Source: Planctomycetia bacterium (GTDB taxonomy: Bacteria; Planctomycetota; Phycisphaerae; UBA1845; UTPLA1). From it: a stretch of 64,000 nt of DNA. The stretch covers positions 372,001 to 436,000 of the forward strand of contig JABTTW010000002.1 in assembly GCA_015075745.1 (NCBI GenBank), written 5' to 3'. Under the pieces are notes generated by a model. The model had not been told where the DNA came from. It saw only the letters and a program-made list of their open reading frames with translations, and made no database searches. The position numbers were made by a program, and so were the translations under genes. Position 1 is the stretch's first letter. Each line of letters begins with the position of its first letter. Positions 7,598 to 16,492 of the stretch are shown here, in pieces.

Positions 7598-8941
7598 TCA
7601 TGATGGGGCGGGCGGGATCAGGCGGAGTCGTGGAACCAGGGATCGCCACAGGTCCTGCAGGGGGCAGCTGCTCGACAGTCGCAGTACGACGCGGCGCACG
7701 GAGACGACCACCCGCGCGGCGACCTTGAAGAGTTTCAGGCGAATGGTGTTCACCTGGGCCTCGGCCAGTTCGGTGCCGGCCAGGGCCGTGCGGCGCAGCG
7801 TTTCCACCAGGACGTAGGCCGCCGAGGACAACAGCAGCCGGAACTGATTGGCCAGGAAGGCGTGGCAACTGGTGCGATCGGCGAAGAGCCCGAGCTGCTG
7901 CTCCTTGATGCGGTTCTCCATGTCGCCGCGGGCCGTGTACAGACCGTCGTAGATATCGTTCGGCGTGCGGTCGGTCAGGTTGGTCACCACGAATCGAACG
8001 TTGGGCCCCTGAACCAGCCGCTCGGCCTTGACGATCACGCGGCGCGGGCGATCCCAGGTCTGCGCCGCGTACTCGATCTCGTGGAAGTTCCGCACCTTCT
8101 GCTGCGTGGTGGCGAACTGGGCCTCGGCCGCCTGCATGAAGGACTCGGCCGCTTTCTCCAGGACGGTGTTGCGGGCCAGGCCCAGCACGTACTTGACGCC
8201 GTGCCGGTCGCACCATTTCATCATTCGCCGGCGGCAGAAGCCGGAATCCCCGCGGACGATGATCCGCACCCCGGGCCACGCCTGTCGCAAGCGCTGCACC
8301 AGCAGCTTCAGGATGGGCCAGGCGTGATGGGCCCCGTCGATGTTGCTGGGCCGCAGGTAGGAGACCAGCAGCCGCGAGCCGCAGAACACATACAGCGGTA
8401 GGAAGCAGTGGTGGTCGTAATAGCCGTGGAAGAAGCGGCCTTCCTGGTTGCCGTGGATCGGATCGTCGGTCGCGTCGAAGTCGAGGATCAATTCCTCCGG
8501 CGGCGATTCATAGGACGCGATGAACTGCTCCACCAGCACACGCGACATTCGTGCCAGGTCGCCGCGCGTGACGCGGTTCTCCAGCCGGCACAAGGTCGGA
8601 CTGCTGGCCAGCGGCTCATCCGCGCTCGGCGGCCGCCCGGTCAGGACCGCCAGCACGGGATCGCTCCGCAGGGCTTGATGGTCGTTGAGATCTTCGTAGC
8701 CCATCGCAATGGCAAAGATGCGCTGGGCCAGCATGACCCGCTGGTCATGTTGAATTCGGGCCGGATCACGCGGGTCGTTGATGACCCCGGCCAGTTGATC
8801 GACCAGGCCCAGACGCCGCTCGACCTCCCGAAGCAGCAGACCCCCGGCGTCTGAGGTGAGCGTTCCGCCTGTGAAATCGGCCACGATTTTCTTGCGGCCG
8901 AGACTGGAAAAGAACATCGGTTTGCTGTTACAGTCTGTCAC
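7598..8941 (-). CDS. IS1380-family transposase
   Basis: A 447-residue DDE transposase. The N-terminal FTGGTLTSDAGGLLLRE is a hallmark of the family. Likely catalytic residues are the Asp pair in LDFDATDD (154/156), Asp232 in RGDSGFC and Glu342 in GDMENRIKE. The frame is uninterrupted and of family length, so the element may still be active. The start ATG at 8941 lies ~93 bp inside the right end, leaving room for a promoter. Confidence 0.93.
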   Translation of the reverse strand: MTDCNSKPMFFSSLGRKKIVADFTGGTLTSDAGGLLLREVERRLGLVDQLAGVINDPRDPARIQHDQRVMLAQRIFAIAMGYEDLNDHQALRSDPVLAVLTGRPPSADEPLASSPTLCRLENRVTRGDLARMSRVLVEQFIASYESPPEELILDFDATDDPIHGNQEGRFFHGYYDHHCFLPLYVFCGSRLLVSYLRPSNIDGAHHAWPILKLLVQRLRQAWPGVRIIVRGDSGFCRRRMMKWCDRHGVKYVLGLARNTVLEKAAESFMQAAEAQFATTQQKVRNFHEIEYAAQTWDRPRRVIVKAERLVQGPNVRFVVTNLTDRTPNDIYDGLYTARGDMENRIKEQQLGLFADRTSCHAFLANQFRLLLSSAAYVLVETLRRTALAGTELAEAQVNTIRLKLFKVAARVVVSVRRVVLRLSSSCPLQDLWRSLVPRLRLIPPAPS

Positions 8942-9033
8942 GAAAAAGCCTCCCTGCCTATGGACCGGAATGTTCTTACGAAACCCCAGTCTACAGGGCT
9001 TCGAGGCTTTTTCTATTCCTATTCAACGCCGAC

Positions 9034-9050
9034 CTGATGAAATATTCGGG
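9034..9050. repeat. IS1380 right terminal inverted repeat
   Basis: Seventeen bases ending ATATTCGGG, followed directly by the CTAA duplication at 9051-9054. Only 58 bp separate the element from the next gene. Confidence 0.88.
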
Positions 9051-9112
9051 CTAAGATATGATAGTCGGGAATGTTGTGTCGTCGCCGACTCGGCGAGGAA
9101 GGAGTCTTGGAG

Positions 9113-9583
9113 ATGGTGAGCCTCAAGAAAATCCTGTTTCCGACGGATTTCTCCGACATGTCGCGTCAAAGTCTGAAGTTCGTGAAGGCGTTCGCGGAGA
9201 AGTTCGACGCCGAGGTGCACGTCCTTCACGTCGTCGATGAAGCCTATCAATACTGGATGGCCGTGGGCCCCAACAGCCTGCCGGTGGGCCCCCCGCCGGA
9301 GGAGATGCTGGCCGGGGCGAAGGCGGAGCTTCAGAAGCTTGCCGACGAGGAATTGAAGACCCTCACCGGCGGCGTGGTCACCGAGGTTTCGCTGGGCCGG
9401 CCCTTTCTTGAGATCGTCCGGTACGCCAAGGAGAAGTCGATCGATTTGATCGTCCTCGGCACGCACGGACGGAGCGGTCTGGTGCAGGCGCTTTTGGGCT
9501 CGGTGGCGGAGAAGGTGGTTCGCAAGGCGCCTTGCCCTGTGCTGACGGTGCGCGACGGGGCGCACGAGTTTGTCAGTCCGTAG
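9113..9583 (+). CDS. Universal stress protein (UspA family)
   Basis: A 156-residue single-domain Usp. It begins MVSLKKILFPTDFSDMS and has the ATP-binding signature GTHGRSGLVQALLGSVAEKVVRKAPCPVLTVR (G2xG9xGS type), so the nucleotide-binding class is likely. A GGAG site precedes the ATG at 9113; a longer in-frame start at 9071 lacks support and nearly reaches the IS. The IS1380 insertion ends 58 bp before the start, so the native promoter has probably been displaced and expression may depend on the IS end. Confidence 0.9.
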   Translation: MVSLKKILFPTDFSDMSRQSLKFVKAFAEKFDAEVHVLHVVDEAYQYWMAVGPNSLPVGPPPEEMLAGAKAELQKLADEELKTLTGGVVTEVSLGRPFLEIVRYAKEKSIDLIVLGTHGRSGLVQALLGSVAEKVVRKAPCPVLTVRDGAHEFVSP

Positions 9584-10344
9584 GTTTCTCATCTTTTTCA
9601 CGTTTTTGTCTTTTCCGACATTTTGGGCGGCGCTCGGTCGCCCCATTTGGGAGTTGGGCGTCCTATTACCACGGGCTTGCGCCGCGGAGCTACGTTTCTG
9701 CGTCGCTATCGGGGGCAAATGAGACGACGATGCTGCGCCTTTGTTGGGGATGAGGAGTCGCGGGATCCAGGGTGAATGCAAGGGCGGTGACACAGGGCGA
9801 TCCATACACGTCAAGACGCCAAGAAATCAAAACTTCAAATTCCATCCATTTCGCGGCGATCATTCATTACTCCGACGGGAGAATTCGGGCGATGAACGGA
9901 TGCGCGCAAGAGCTGCAAAATCGAAGGTGACATATAGTGACACACGGGATTTTTTTCGGTTGCAACTCTTGTGGCGAGCATGTGTTGGGGCAAGTCGCGT
10001 TTTGGGTGGTTTTTGGCGGAAACGAGGTGAGGCGCGAGGCTGTAGGCGATAGGCTTTAGGCTGCAGGATTGGGGTCTGAGCCTTGCGGTTGAAGTTGTCG
10101 GGACCGGTGACATCGCGCGCTACCTCGCGGTGCGTGGGTGGATTGATCTCCATTCATTCAAGCTTGCTCCTCGTGCGCGCTTTTTGCGGATGCGGAGGGG
10201 CGGTGGGGATGAGCGATTGGATGGCGAAGTGGAAAACTGACGGGGCGGGCAAGCCTGCTAATTAGGTGGGAAGTTCGTCGCGGCTGGGATGGTTGGCGAG
10301 GGGCTTGGTATTGGGAGCGTTTTGGGGAAGGTAGAACGTCCCCG
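9584..10344. other. Gene-poor stretch of about 760 bp
   Basis: No open frame here has family resemblance or a good ribosome site. Composition is mixed, with AT-rich patches near 9820-9960, and short GTGACA words recur (near 9790, 9930, 9943). It may contain eroded sequence; nothing functional can be supported. Confidence 0.4.
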
Positions 10345-10644
10345 TTATCCTCCATGCGGCTTCAAGTCGGTCGGCAAATCTTCTGAGGGGATGTTCCCAT
10401 CCGCGGCGACGACCACCAAAAGGCAAGAAAGGCACCGTTGGCCCCATGCATAATGCATTACGTTGCTAACCGCATCGCCGATAATCGGAATGGTCAGACC
10501 CCCGTCGCCAAATCCTGGCAGTCCCTGCTTCTCTGCTTCGTCGATTCGCCGGAATGCATCCAATAGTTTCTCGCTGTTTGCGAGAAGTCCCTTGGTTTGA
10601 ACTACGCATCTTTCCATGGGCTTTCCGCATCTTGGGCAATTCAT
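10345..10644 (-). CDS. Zinc-ribbon protein, 99 aa
   Basis: Begins MNCPRCGKPME and carries a second pair (RCLSCLLVV) near residue 75, so a four-cysteine zinc site is likely. A GAGG six bases before the ATG at 10644 favours this start over one four codons upstream. The middle part has a GDGGLTIPIIGDAVSNV turn-rich stretch. No function is recognised. The lower GC here than in flanking housekeeping genes fits an accessory gene; it lies downstream of the RHS fragment on the same strand. Confidence 0.55.
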   Translation of the reverse strand: MNCPRCGKPMERCVVQTKGLLANSEKLLDAFRRIDEAEKQGLPGFGDGGLTIPIIGDAVSNVMHYAWGQRCLSCLLVVVAADGNIPSEDLPTDLKPHGG

Positions 10645-10733
10645 TTCATTCCTCATCGCAGGCGAGAACCTCGGAACAAGCAGTTGGGCTTGAGCATGAT
10701 GAGATTACCGTAATCCTCCAAATGACGTTCGCG

Positions 10734-11363
10734 CTAGAGAACCGGCCAGACCAAGACGAACCCGCCCCCAGGATTGGTGTATCGGTAACAACAAATCTGA
10801 CCAGCAACGCCCGAAGGACACAAGGTTGTTAGAAGCATCTGGCTCCCCGTACTGATCCTTACCCATAGGCACTTGACGACTCGTGCAGAGCCACCTGATG
10901 AGGTCACGGCGCTCCAGATAGCGTAGAACAGAAGTAGAATAATCGCGACGATCAGCAGGTAATATAGAATTGTCCCTAGGGCAATAGTGCCGATTGTACC
11001 TGCGGCCGGTATTGCCAGCGCGCACAGTCCGCTGATGTCCGTTGCGTTTACAGGGTCGTTATCGCAATATGTCCAGCGATTGTTTTGAGCGTTGGTCAGT
11101 TGGGTGGGGTCGAAGGAGAGGCTGTCTGCCTGGGTGAAGCGGCCGGTTTCGGGTTCGTAGAAGCGGTTGACCATGTAGACGAAGCCGGTGGCGGGCTGGG
11201 AGCGGGCGACGGCGGCGGTTTCTTCGCCCTCGTCGCAGCAGGTGGCGTTGGGGTTTTCCGGATATCTGGGGTCCTGAACTCGCTCAGGCGGCTTGCGGTC
11301 GTCGCCATTGAGGTCGGTCTGGCTGCCCTCGCCGCCGCGCCAACTGTAGGAGCCGGCCTGCAT
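10734..11363 (-). pseudogene. Orphan RHS-repeat core tip with membrane-spanning variable tail
   Basis: Visible residues ~60-110 match the conserved end of an RHS core: FVYMVNRFYEPETGRFTQAD, then NRWTYCDNDPVNATDISGL, where the variable toxin-like tail normally begins. The preceding thousand or so residues of an RHS protein are absent; only ~60 upstream residues (SYSWRGGEG) remain. The tail of ~95 residues has a hydrophobic segment (GTIALGTILYYLLIVAIILLLFYAIW) and several cysteines. The frame continues upstream into the terminator and the next gene, but the ATG at 11363 marks the plausible limit. Likely a remnant or an exchange cassette rather than a working RHS protein. Confidence 0.6.
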
Positions 11364-11422
11364 GCGCTCGGCGTGGGCGCAGGGGGGACTAAGCGGGGGC
11401 GGGTGGGATGCGATCAATAAGA

Positions 11423-11457
11423 AAAGGCTGCGCCGCGGGGGTCGCGGCGCAGCCTTT
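11423..11457 (-). terminator. Strong hairpin terminator of the secreted dockerin-like gene
   Basis: A perfect 15-bp stem (AAAGGCTGCGCCGCG with its complement) encloses a five-base loop; on the minus strand it is followed by TTTTCTTATTG. It begins 28 bp after the stop codon at 11485 and separates that gene from the RHS fragment. Confidence 0.85.
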
Positions 11458-11484
11458 GGTTGAGAACTTAGTTGTCGATCCGAC

Positions 11485-13533
11485 TTAGTTGCAAGTGCCG
11501 GCCAAGACGGCATCGACGAATGCGTCCACGTCGGCCGCGTCGAGGGCGCCGTCCTGCGGGGCGGCGATGTCGGCACAGGCCGTGGTCGGGATCGCGGCGG
11601 TGAACATGTCAGTGAACATCTGAACGTCGAGGCCATCGACGGCAGAACTCAAATCGACGTCACCATCGCAGGCGCACGGGACGGCCGGCGTCGGGACGAC
11701 GGTGCTGGCCGTGATGCTGTCGGGCTGGCCGGACACGGCCTTGAACATGCCGAGGGTCACGTCGCCGGTGGTCGGCGGCGAGTTCGCGGTAAAGCGGAAG
11801 TTGTAAAGGGTGCCCCAGCGGAGGGCGTTGGAGTTTTCAACGGGCGAAGCCGGGACAACGGCCCATGCGACGTTGCCGCCGCCGTAGGCACCGGGCCAAT
11901 CAGTACCGTCGTAGTTGACGGGGTTCGAGGTGTTGCTGTTGTAGCCGTCGCCGCTGTGATAGGGGACGTCGTGGAAGCCGATGTCGGTGACATTAAAGCC
12001 ATTGGGGAGGTCGACCTTGAAGAGGGAGACCGATCGATCGGAGTTCATGTTATAGAGGGCATACTCATAGTTCCAGAGGCCGCCGCCGAGATCGGTGGCC
12101 TTGGCGGAGAGGATGAGGCGGCCGCTGGAATTTGCGCCGCCGCTCTCCGGGGTGTCAATGAGTGTTTCGGTGACGGATGCATCGGCAGCCTTCCAGGCCT
12201 GGATGGCGGCTTTCTCGCGGACGGTGGAGGCGGCAGATGAGGCGGTGTAGTTCGGCCCGCCGGAGATGTTGATGCGCTCGTAAGAGGCGTTGTTGTTCTG
12301 ATTAAGAGCTGCAGCATCGTCCGGGGTGACATACTGAGCCTCAGCGTAGTAGAGGGCGCCGGGATTGAGCCCCGAGTTCAGGTCGTCCGCGTGAACCTGG
12401 CAGCGGCGCGTGGTGCTGTTATGAGAGATGTACGAGCAGTTGTTGCGGAACATGTAGGGGAAGGTGAATCCGCCGGTGTGAGCGTTCACCTGAAACTTCG
12501 GGCCCAGGCCGCCGACGGTTGTGCACTGGGTGCCGTTGCGACCCGAGGTGTATGGGTCGGAGCAACCGACGCCGAGGACGCTGCCGCCGGAACCGTTGCA
12601 GGTGCAGCAGAGGTTTTGCGTCAAGGCGGTGAAGGCGTGCTTCATCCAGCCCTGGCCGATCTGCTCGAAGCGGGCGGCGCCATCGACCGTCTTGAGGCGG
12701 TACATGTTCTGAGGGATGACGGGGTGGTTGGAGTTGCCCGACTGCCACAGGAGGTTGACGCTGCCGATGTTGCAAGACGTTGTGCCCCAGGCAAAGGCGT
12801 CAATGGAGCCGACGTTTGTATAGTTGCCGCTGCTGTTGACGACGAGGTCACCGACGATGACGTCGGGGCCAGTGGAGGGCGTGCAGCCGCCGCGCGGCGT
12901 GGCGTCGAGGGCGTTGAAGGACTCCATAAGGTCGCCGCTGATGAGCTCGATCGAGGCGCTGGTCGCGAACTGCCCCAGGATGGTGCCGGCCAGGGTGGGA
13001 TCGCCCAGGGCCTCGGCGAGATCAGGGGAGATGACGAGATCGCCGGACTCGAGGAAGAGGGAATGACCGGGGACGTCGAGGGCGACCTTGTTGTCTTCGG
13101 ACTTGAGCGGGGAGAAGCCGTGCGGCTCGGTCCTGGACATGATCGAGAAGCCGACATCGTTTGAATCGCCATTGGCGACGATCATCAGTTCGTCCAGGGT
13201 ATAGGAGCCGGACTTGGAGGAGATGACCAATCCGTCGACATGGCGGATGTCGCCGGTGGAGATCGCGTTAAACCGGCCGCCGTTGGCGGAGATGGTCAGC
13301 GAAGACGCCGGGTCGATGGGGATTTCAAAGTTATGAATGCGGGCATCGCCGTATGCGCCGGATGAAGCGGTCACGCGGAGACCCAGTTCATCCAGAACTG
13401 CCGGCTCAACGACCACATTGGTCGTTCCGCCCGAGACTCGCCAAATTTGTTCCGCCGCGCCGGCGGAAAGAGCGACGCAGCCCATGAGGGCCGCGGCCAA
13501 CGCGATCGACCGAGAAAACTTCAACATCATCAT
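11485..13533 (-). CDS. Large secreted protein with dockerin-like C-terminus
   Basis: A 682-residue exported protein with a classical signal peptide (MMMLKFSRSIALAAALMGC...SAGAAEQ). No catalytic domain is recognised. The centre has many Cys (CCTCNGSGG, DPYTSGRNGTQC) and Asn/Ser/Thr-rich beta-like sequence. The last ~60 residues (CACDGDVDLSSAVDGLDVQMF ... DGALDAADVDAFVDAVLAGTC) are two Ca-binding DxDxD-type loops with the planctomycete 'D.DGLDVQ.F' spacing, similar to dockerin type I. A GGAGG stands just before the ATG. It has its own terminator and is a single-gene transcript. Likely surface or extracellular; role unknown. Confidence 0.75.
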   Translation of the reverse strand: MMMLKFSRSIALAAALMGCVALSAGAAEQIWRVSGGTTNVVVEPAVLDELGLRVTASSGAYGDARIHNFEIPIDPASSLTISANGGRFNAISTGDIRHVDGLVISSKSGSYTLDELMIVANGDSNDVGFSIMSRTEPHGFSPLKSEDNKVALDVPGHSLFLESGDLVISPDLAEALGDPTLAGTILGQFATSASIELISGDLMESFNALDATPRGGCTPSTGPDVIVGDLVVNSSGNYTNVGSIDAFAWGTTSCNIGSVNLLWQSGNSNHPVIPQNMYRLKTVDGAARFEQIGQGWMKHAFTALTQNLCCTCNGSGGSVLGVGCSDPYTSGRNGTQCTTVGGLGPKFQVNAHTGGFTFPYMFRNNCSYISHNSTTRRCQVHADDLNSGLNPGALYYAEAQYVTPDDAAALNQNNNASYERINISGGPNYTASSAASTVREKAAIQAWKAADASVTETLIDTPESGGANSSGRLILSAKATDLGGGLWNYEYALYNMNSDRSVSLFKVDLPNGFNVTDIGFHDVPYHSGDGYNSNTSNPVNYDGTDWPGAYGGGNVAWAVVPASPVENSNALRWGTLYNFRFTANSPPTTGDVTLGMFKAVSGQPDSITASTVVPTPAVPCACDGDVDLSSAVDGLDVQMFTDMFTAAIPTTACADIAAPQDGALDAADVDAFVDAVLAGTCN

Positions 13534-14050
13534 GATTCCTCCGTGTACCTGAGATTCACTTCAACGAAAGGTCCCCAGCGAAAACGAATATGCCATGCCG
13601 GTGTCACTGATTACCGGAACAGCGTGTTCGATTCCCCCCGGGAGTTAGTTAGTAAACGCCTGTGATTCAACTTCAAACTGAGCGTCGAAAGGGCAGCCGA
13701 GCTTGATGGGCGGCTTGGGACAGCCGGCGGCCGGGACGCATTCCTCCGCATTTTCCGCATGCCACGAGCCAGGCACTTCGGGCCGGTGCAAACGGAACCT
13801 TGATCCTAAGATGATACAGGATCGTCGGTTCCGGTCCAACCCGCGGCGGAAATAAATTTGAAGATTGGCCAACGAATTGGGTCTTTACGCACGGTCAGGC
13901 GGCGCGTCCGAGGTCCGGGTAATTCCTCTCCTGTGCTTTCCCGGGCCTGAGGCGCGGCGGAATCGCTAAATCCTTGACAATCCGGGGTCTAACGATTGGA
14001 ATGCGAAGTTTTCCCGTCGATCGGCACGCGGCGAATCGGCACGGTGGCGC
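13534..14050. other. Divergent intergenic region with pheA promoter
   Basis: Separates the secreted protein gene from pheA. Apart from the promoter at 13974-14002 and the ribosome site of the minus-strand gene I see nothing specific. A 75-codon minus frame at 13645-13872 shows no family likeness. Confidence 0.45.
13974..14002 (+). promoter_or_regulatory. Sigma-70-type promoter of pheA
   Basis: TTGACA (13974-13979) and TGGAAT (13997-14002) with a 17-bp spacer, 48 bp upstream of the pheA ATG. The -35 is perfect; the -10 matches four of six consensus bases. Confidence 0.5.
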
Positions 14051-15130
14051 ATGGCGACTCTCGAGGAACTTCGCAGGCGAATCGACACGCTCGACGAGCA
14101 GATCGTTCGGGCGCTGAATGACCGAGCGGCGGCGGCGGTGGAGATCGGGAAGATCAAGGCCCAGTCCGGGGCCGGGGTCTTTGCACCGGACCGCGAGCGC
14201 GCAGTGCTGGACAAGGTGACGGCCTTGTCGGGCGGGCCGTTGTCGCGGGAGTCGCTGCTGGCGATCTATCGCGAATTGATGTCGGCATCGTTTGCATTGG
14301 AGCGACCGCCGCGGGTGGGGTATCTGGGCCCGCAGGGGTCGTATACGCATGAGGCGGCGATGGGAAAGTTCGGGGCGTCGGTGGAGTACGAGCCGCTGTC
14401 GAACATCCGGGCGATCTTCGAGGAGATGAGCCGGGGGCATGTGGACTATGGCGTGGTGCCGGTGGAGAACTCCACGAGCGGCGCGGTGCTGGATACGCTC
14501 GACGCCTTTGTTGAATACGGGACGCGGATCTGCTGCGAGATGTACCGGGCGATTCACCATAACCTGATGGCGCGCTGCAAGCAGGATGAGATCGAAGTGG
14601 TCTATTCGAAGCACGAGGCGTTTGTTCAGTGCCAGCGATGGCTGGGGCAGACGGGGCTGAGTGCCAAGATCTCGCCGGCGCCGAGCACCAGCCGGGCGGC
14701 GGAGATGGCGGCCGGGCAGAAGAATGCGGCGGCGATTGGAAGTCGCGTTGCCGCGAAGCTTTACGACCTGACGCTGCTGGCGGAGAACATCGAGGACCAC
14801 GCGAATAACGCCACGCGGTTTTTCGTGCTGGGCAAGGACGAGACGCGACCGACGGGGCGCGACCGGACGAGCTTGATGTTTGTAACGGCGCATCGCGCGG
14901 GGGCCTTGGTTGAGGTGCTGCTTGTTTTTCAGCGGGCCGGCATCAACATGACGATGTTAACCTCCCGCCCCAGTCATAAGGCGGAGATGGAATATAACTT
15001 TTTCGTCGATGTGGACGGGCATGAGTCGGACGCGGCCTTGAGCAAGGCGCTGGCGGAGGTGAAGACGCACTGCCGGACGCTGCACGTGCTCGGGTCGTAC
15101 CCGATCTCGTCGGAGGTTCTGGCGGCCTAA
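14051..15130 (+). CDS. pheA: Bifunctional chorismate mutase / prephenate dehydratase (P-protein)
   Basis: Makes phenylpyruvate from chorismate via prephenate in phenylalanine synthesis. Residues 1-85 form the AroQ chorismate mutase (LRRRIDTLDEQIVRALNDRAAAAVEIG). Residues ~93-265 are the dehydratase with GPQGSYTHEAA and the TRFFVLG motif near 257. Residues ~275-355 form the ACT regulatory domain (LLVFQRAGINMTMLTSRPSHK), so phenylalanine feedback is likely. Length 359 is normal. It heads a plus-strand run of housekeeping genes, but spacing of 48 bp to tpiA leaves cotranscription open. Confidence 0.95.
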   Translation: MATLEELRRRIDTLDEQIVRALNDRAAAAVEIGKIKAQSGAGVFAPDRERAVLDKVTALSGGPLSRESLLAIYRELMSASFALERPPRVGYLGPQGSYTHEAAMGKFGASVEYEPLSNIRAIFEEMSRGHVDYGVVPVENSTSGAVLDTLDAFVEYGTRICCEMYRAIHHNLMARCKQDEIEVVYSKHEAFVQCQRWLGQTGLSAKISPAPSTSRAAEMAAGQKNAAAIGSRVAAKLYDLTLLAENIEDHANNATRFFVLGKDETRPTGRDRTSLMFVTAHRAGALVEVLLVFQRAGINMTMLTSRPSHKAEMEYNFFVDVDGHESDAALSKALAEVKTHCRTLHVLGSYPISSEVLAA

Positions 15131-15177
15131 TGCGGAAGATTTTTTCGGACGATTGGATCGGTTGTTAATTCATCGGG

Positions 15178-15993
15178 ATGCGTGATATGCGACGAGGATT
15201 TGTAGCGGGCAACTGGAAGATGAATCTCGATCTGGCGACCGCGCGGGCGCTGGTTTCGGATTTGCGCACGCGGCTGCCGGCGGCGCCGACGATCGACGTG
15301 GCGATCTGCCCGCCGTCGGTTTACTTGTTTCCGATGGCCAAGGCGATTGCCGATTCGCCGATTCGCATGGGGGCGCAGGACTGCTACTACGAGTCGACCG
15401 GCGCCTTTACCGGCGAGGTGTCCGCGGCGATGGTGAAGGAGACGGGCTGCTCGTACGTGATCGTCGGGCACAGCGAGCGGCGGCACACGATCGGGCCGAA
15501 GAATCCGGCAGGCGGTGTATTCGGGGAGAGCGACGAAACGATCGCGGCGAAGTGCCGGGCGGTGCTGGCGGTTGCGATGACGCCGATCCTTTGCGTGGGC
15601 GAGACGCTGGCGGAGCGTGACGCCAATCAGACCGAGGCGGTGCTGACCCGGCAGATAGAAGGCGGACTGTCGGGGGTGACGATTCCGTCGCCGGAACGGC
15701 TGGTCATTGCTTATGAGCCGGTGTGGGCGATCGGGACGGGTCGCAACGCGACGCCGGAGCAGGCCCAGGAGGCGCATCGTCACATTCGCGGGCGATTGGC
15801 GGAGCAGTTGGGACGGAGCGTAGCGGGAGAGATTCGCATACAATACGGCGGCAGCGTCAAGCCTGACAACGCCGCGGCATTAATGAGTTGTCCCGACGTT
15901 GACGGCGCCCTTGTGGGCGGCGCGAGCCTGAAGGGACCGGACTTCGCAGCGATCATCGAGGCCTGCATCAAGGCCCACGGACAACAGGGTTGA
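15178..15993 (+). CDS. tpiA: Triosephosphate isomerase
   Basis: Interconverts dihydroxyacetone phosphate and glyceraldehyde 3-phosphate in glycolysis. Motifs: AGNWKMN (catalytic Lys), GHSERR (catalytic His), YEPVWAIGTG (catalytic Glu and loop 6) and YGGSVKPDN (phosphate grip). Length 271 is slightly above the usual 250. A second ATG nine bases downstream, with GGGA eight bases before it, may be the real start. Directly followed by secG, a very common bacterial order. Confidence 0.95.
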   Translation: MRDMRRGFVAGNWKMNLDLATARALVSDLRTRLPAAPTIDVAICPPSVYLFPMAKAIADSPIRMGAQDCYYESTGAFTGEVSAAMVKETGCSYVIVGHSERRHTIGPKNPAGGVFGESDETIAAKCRAVLAVAMTPILCVGETLAERDANQTEAVLTRQIEGGLSGVTIPSPERLVIAYEPVWAIGTGRNATPEQAQEAHRHIRGRLAEQLGRSVAGEIRIQYGGSVKPDNAAALMSCPDVDGALVGGASLKGPDFAAIIEACIKAHGQQG

Positions 15994-15998
15994 GGATT

Positions 15999-16475
15999 AT
16001 GAGTACGCTCGTATTGGCTAGCTTTGGAACGACCATCGTGACCATTCTGCTCACGACAGTATCCGTGATGCTGATCGGCCTTGTGCTGCTTCAGAAGAAC
16101 CGGGGCTCGGGCCTCAGCGGCGCCTTCGGCGGCGTCGGCGGCAACACGGCCTTCGGAACGAAGACCGGCGACGTCCTGACCGTCATTACGGTCGCGTTTA
16201 CGGCGCTGTTTCTGGTTCTGTCGGTGATCGGTGTTTATGTCTTCGTGCCGGCGAAGCTGGTGACGACGCCTCCGGCCACGCTGATGCCGGATGCCGGGAC
16301 GACCGGCACAGACGCGGCGCCCGTGACTGAAGGTGCGACGCCGGTTGACGCCGGCAGCGCGGCCCCGGCGCAGAGTGGCGAGGCGCCGGCCGGCAGTGCG
16401 ACACCGCCGCCCCCTGCTGAGTCCACGACGCCGCCCGCGGCGCCATCGGAATCAACCACGCCGGGCGGACAGTAG
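15999..16475 (+). CDS. secG: Preprotein translocase subunit SecG
   Basis: Small Sec channel subunit with two membrane segments (residues ~5-30 and ~55-80) joined by a loop with the family signature VLLQKNRGSGLSGAFGG. After residue 85 there is a Pro/Ala/Thr/Ser-rich tail of ~70 residues, longer than in typical SecG of 75-110 residues. The ATG at 15999 lies five bases after the tpiA stop; a TTG at 15990 overlapping the stop is less likely. Confidence 0.9.
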   Translation: MSTLVLASFGTTIVTILLTTVSVMLIGLVLLQKNRGSGLSGAFGGVGGNTAFGTKTGDVLTVITVAFTALFLVLSVIGVYVFVPAKLVTTPPATLMPDAGTTGTDAAPVTEGATPVDAGSAAPAQSGEAPAGSATPPPPAESTTPPAAPSESTTPGGQ

Positions 16476-16492
16476 CCGCGGCGGAGGCCTAC

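Larger units (their letters stand above)
7456..9054. mobile_element. IS1380-family insertion sequence with CTAA target duplication
   Basis: The element spans 7460-9050 (1591 bp). Left terminal repeat CCCGCATATTTCATCAG (7460-7476) and right CTGATGAAATATTCGGG (9034-9050) are inverted repeats of 17 bp with one mismatch. Both ends are flanked by CTAA (7456-7459 and 9051-9054), a 4-bp target duplication as expected for this family. One complete transposase lies inside. The intact frame, good ends and exact target duplication suggest a fairly recent insertion. Confidence 0.9.

Noticed and set aside
11364..11636. N-terminal extension of the RHS frame upstream of 11363
   Set aside because: It crosses the clear terminator and overlaps the end of the secreted protein gene in another frame; Pro/Arg/Ser-rich composition is shadow-like.
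13645..13872. 75-codon minus-strand frame before pheA
   Set aside because: No family likeness and no ribosome site; cysteine pairs alone do not support a gene.
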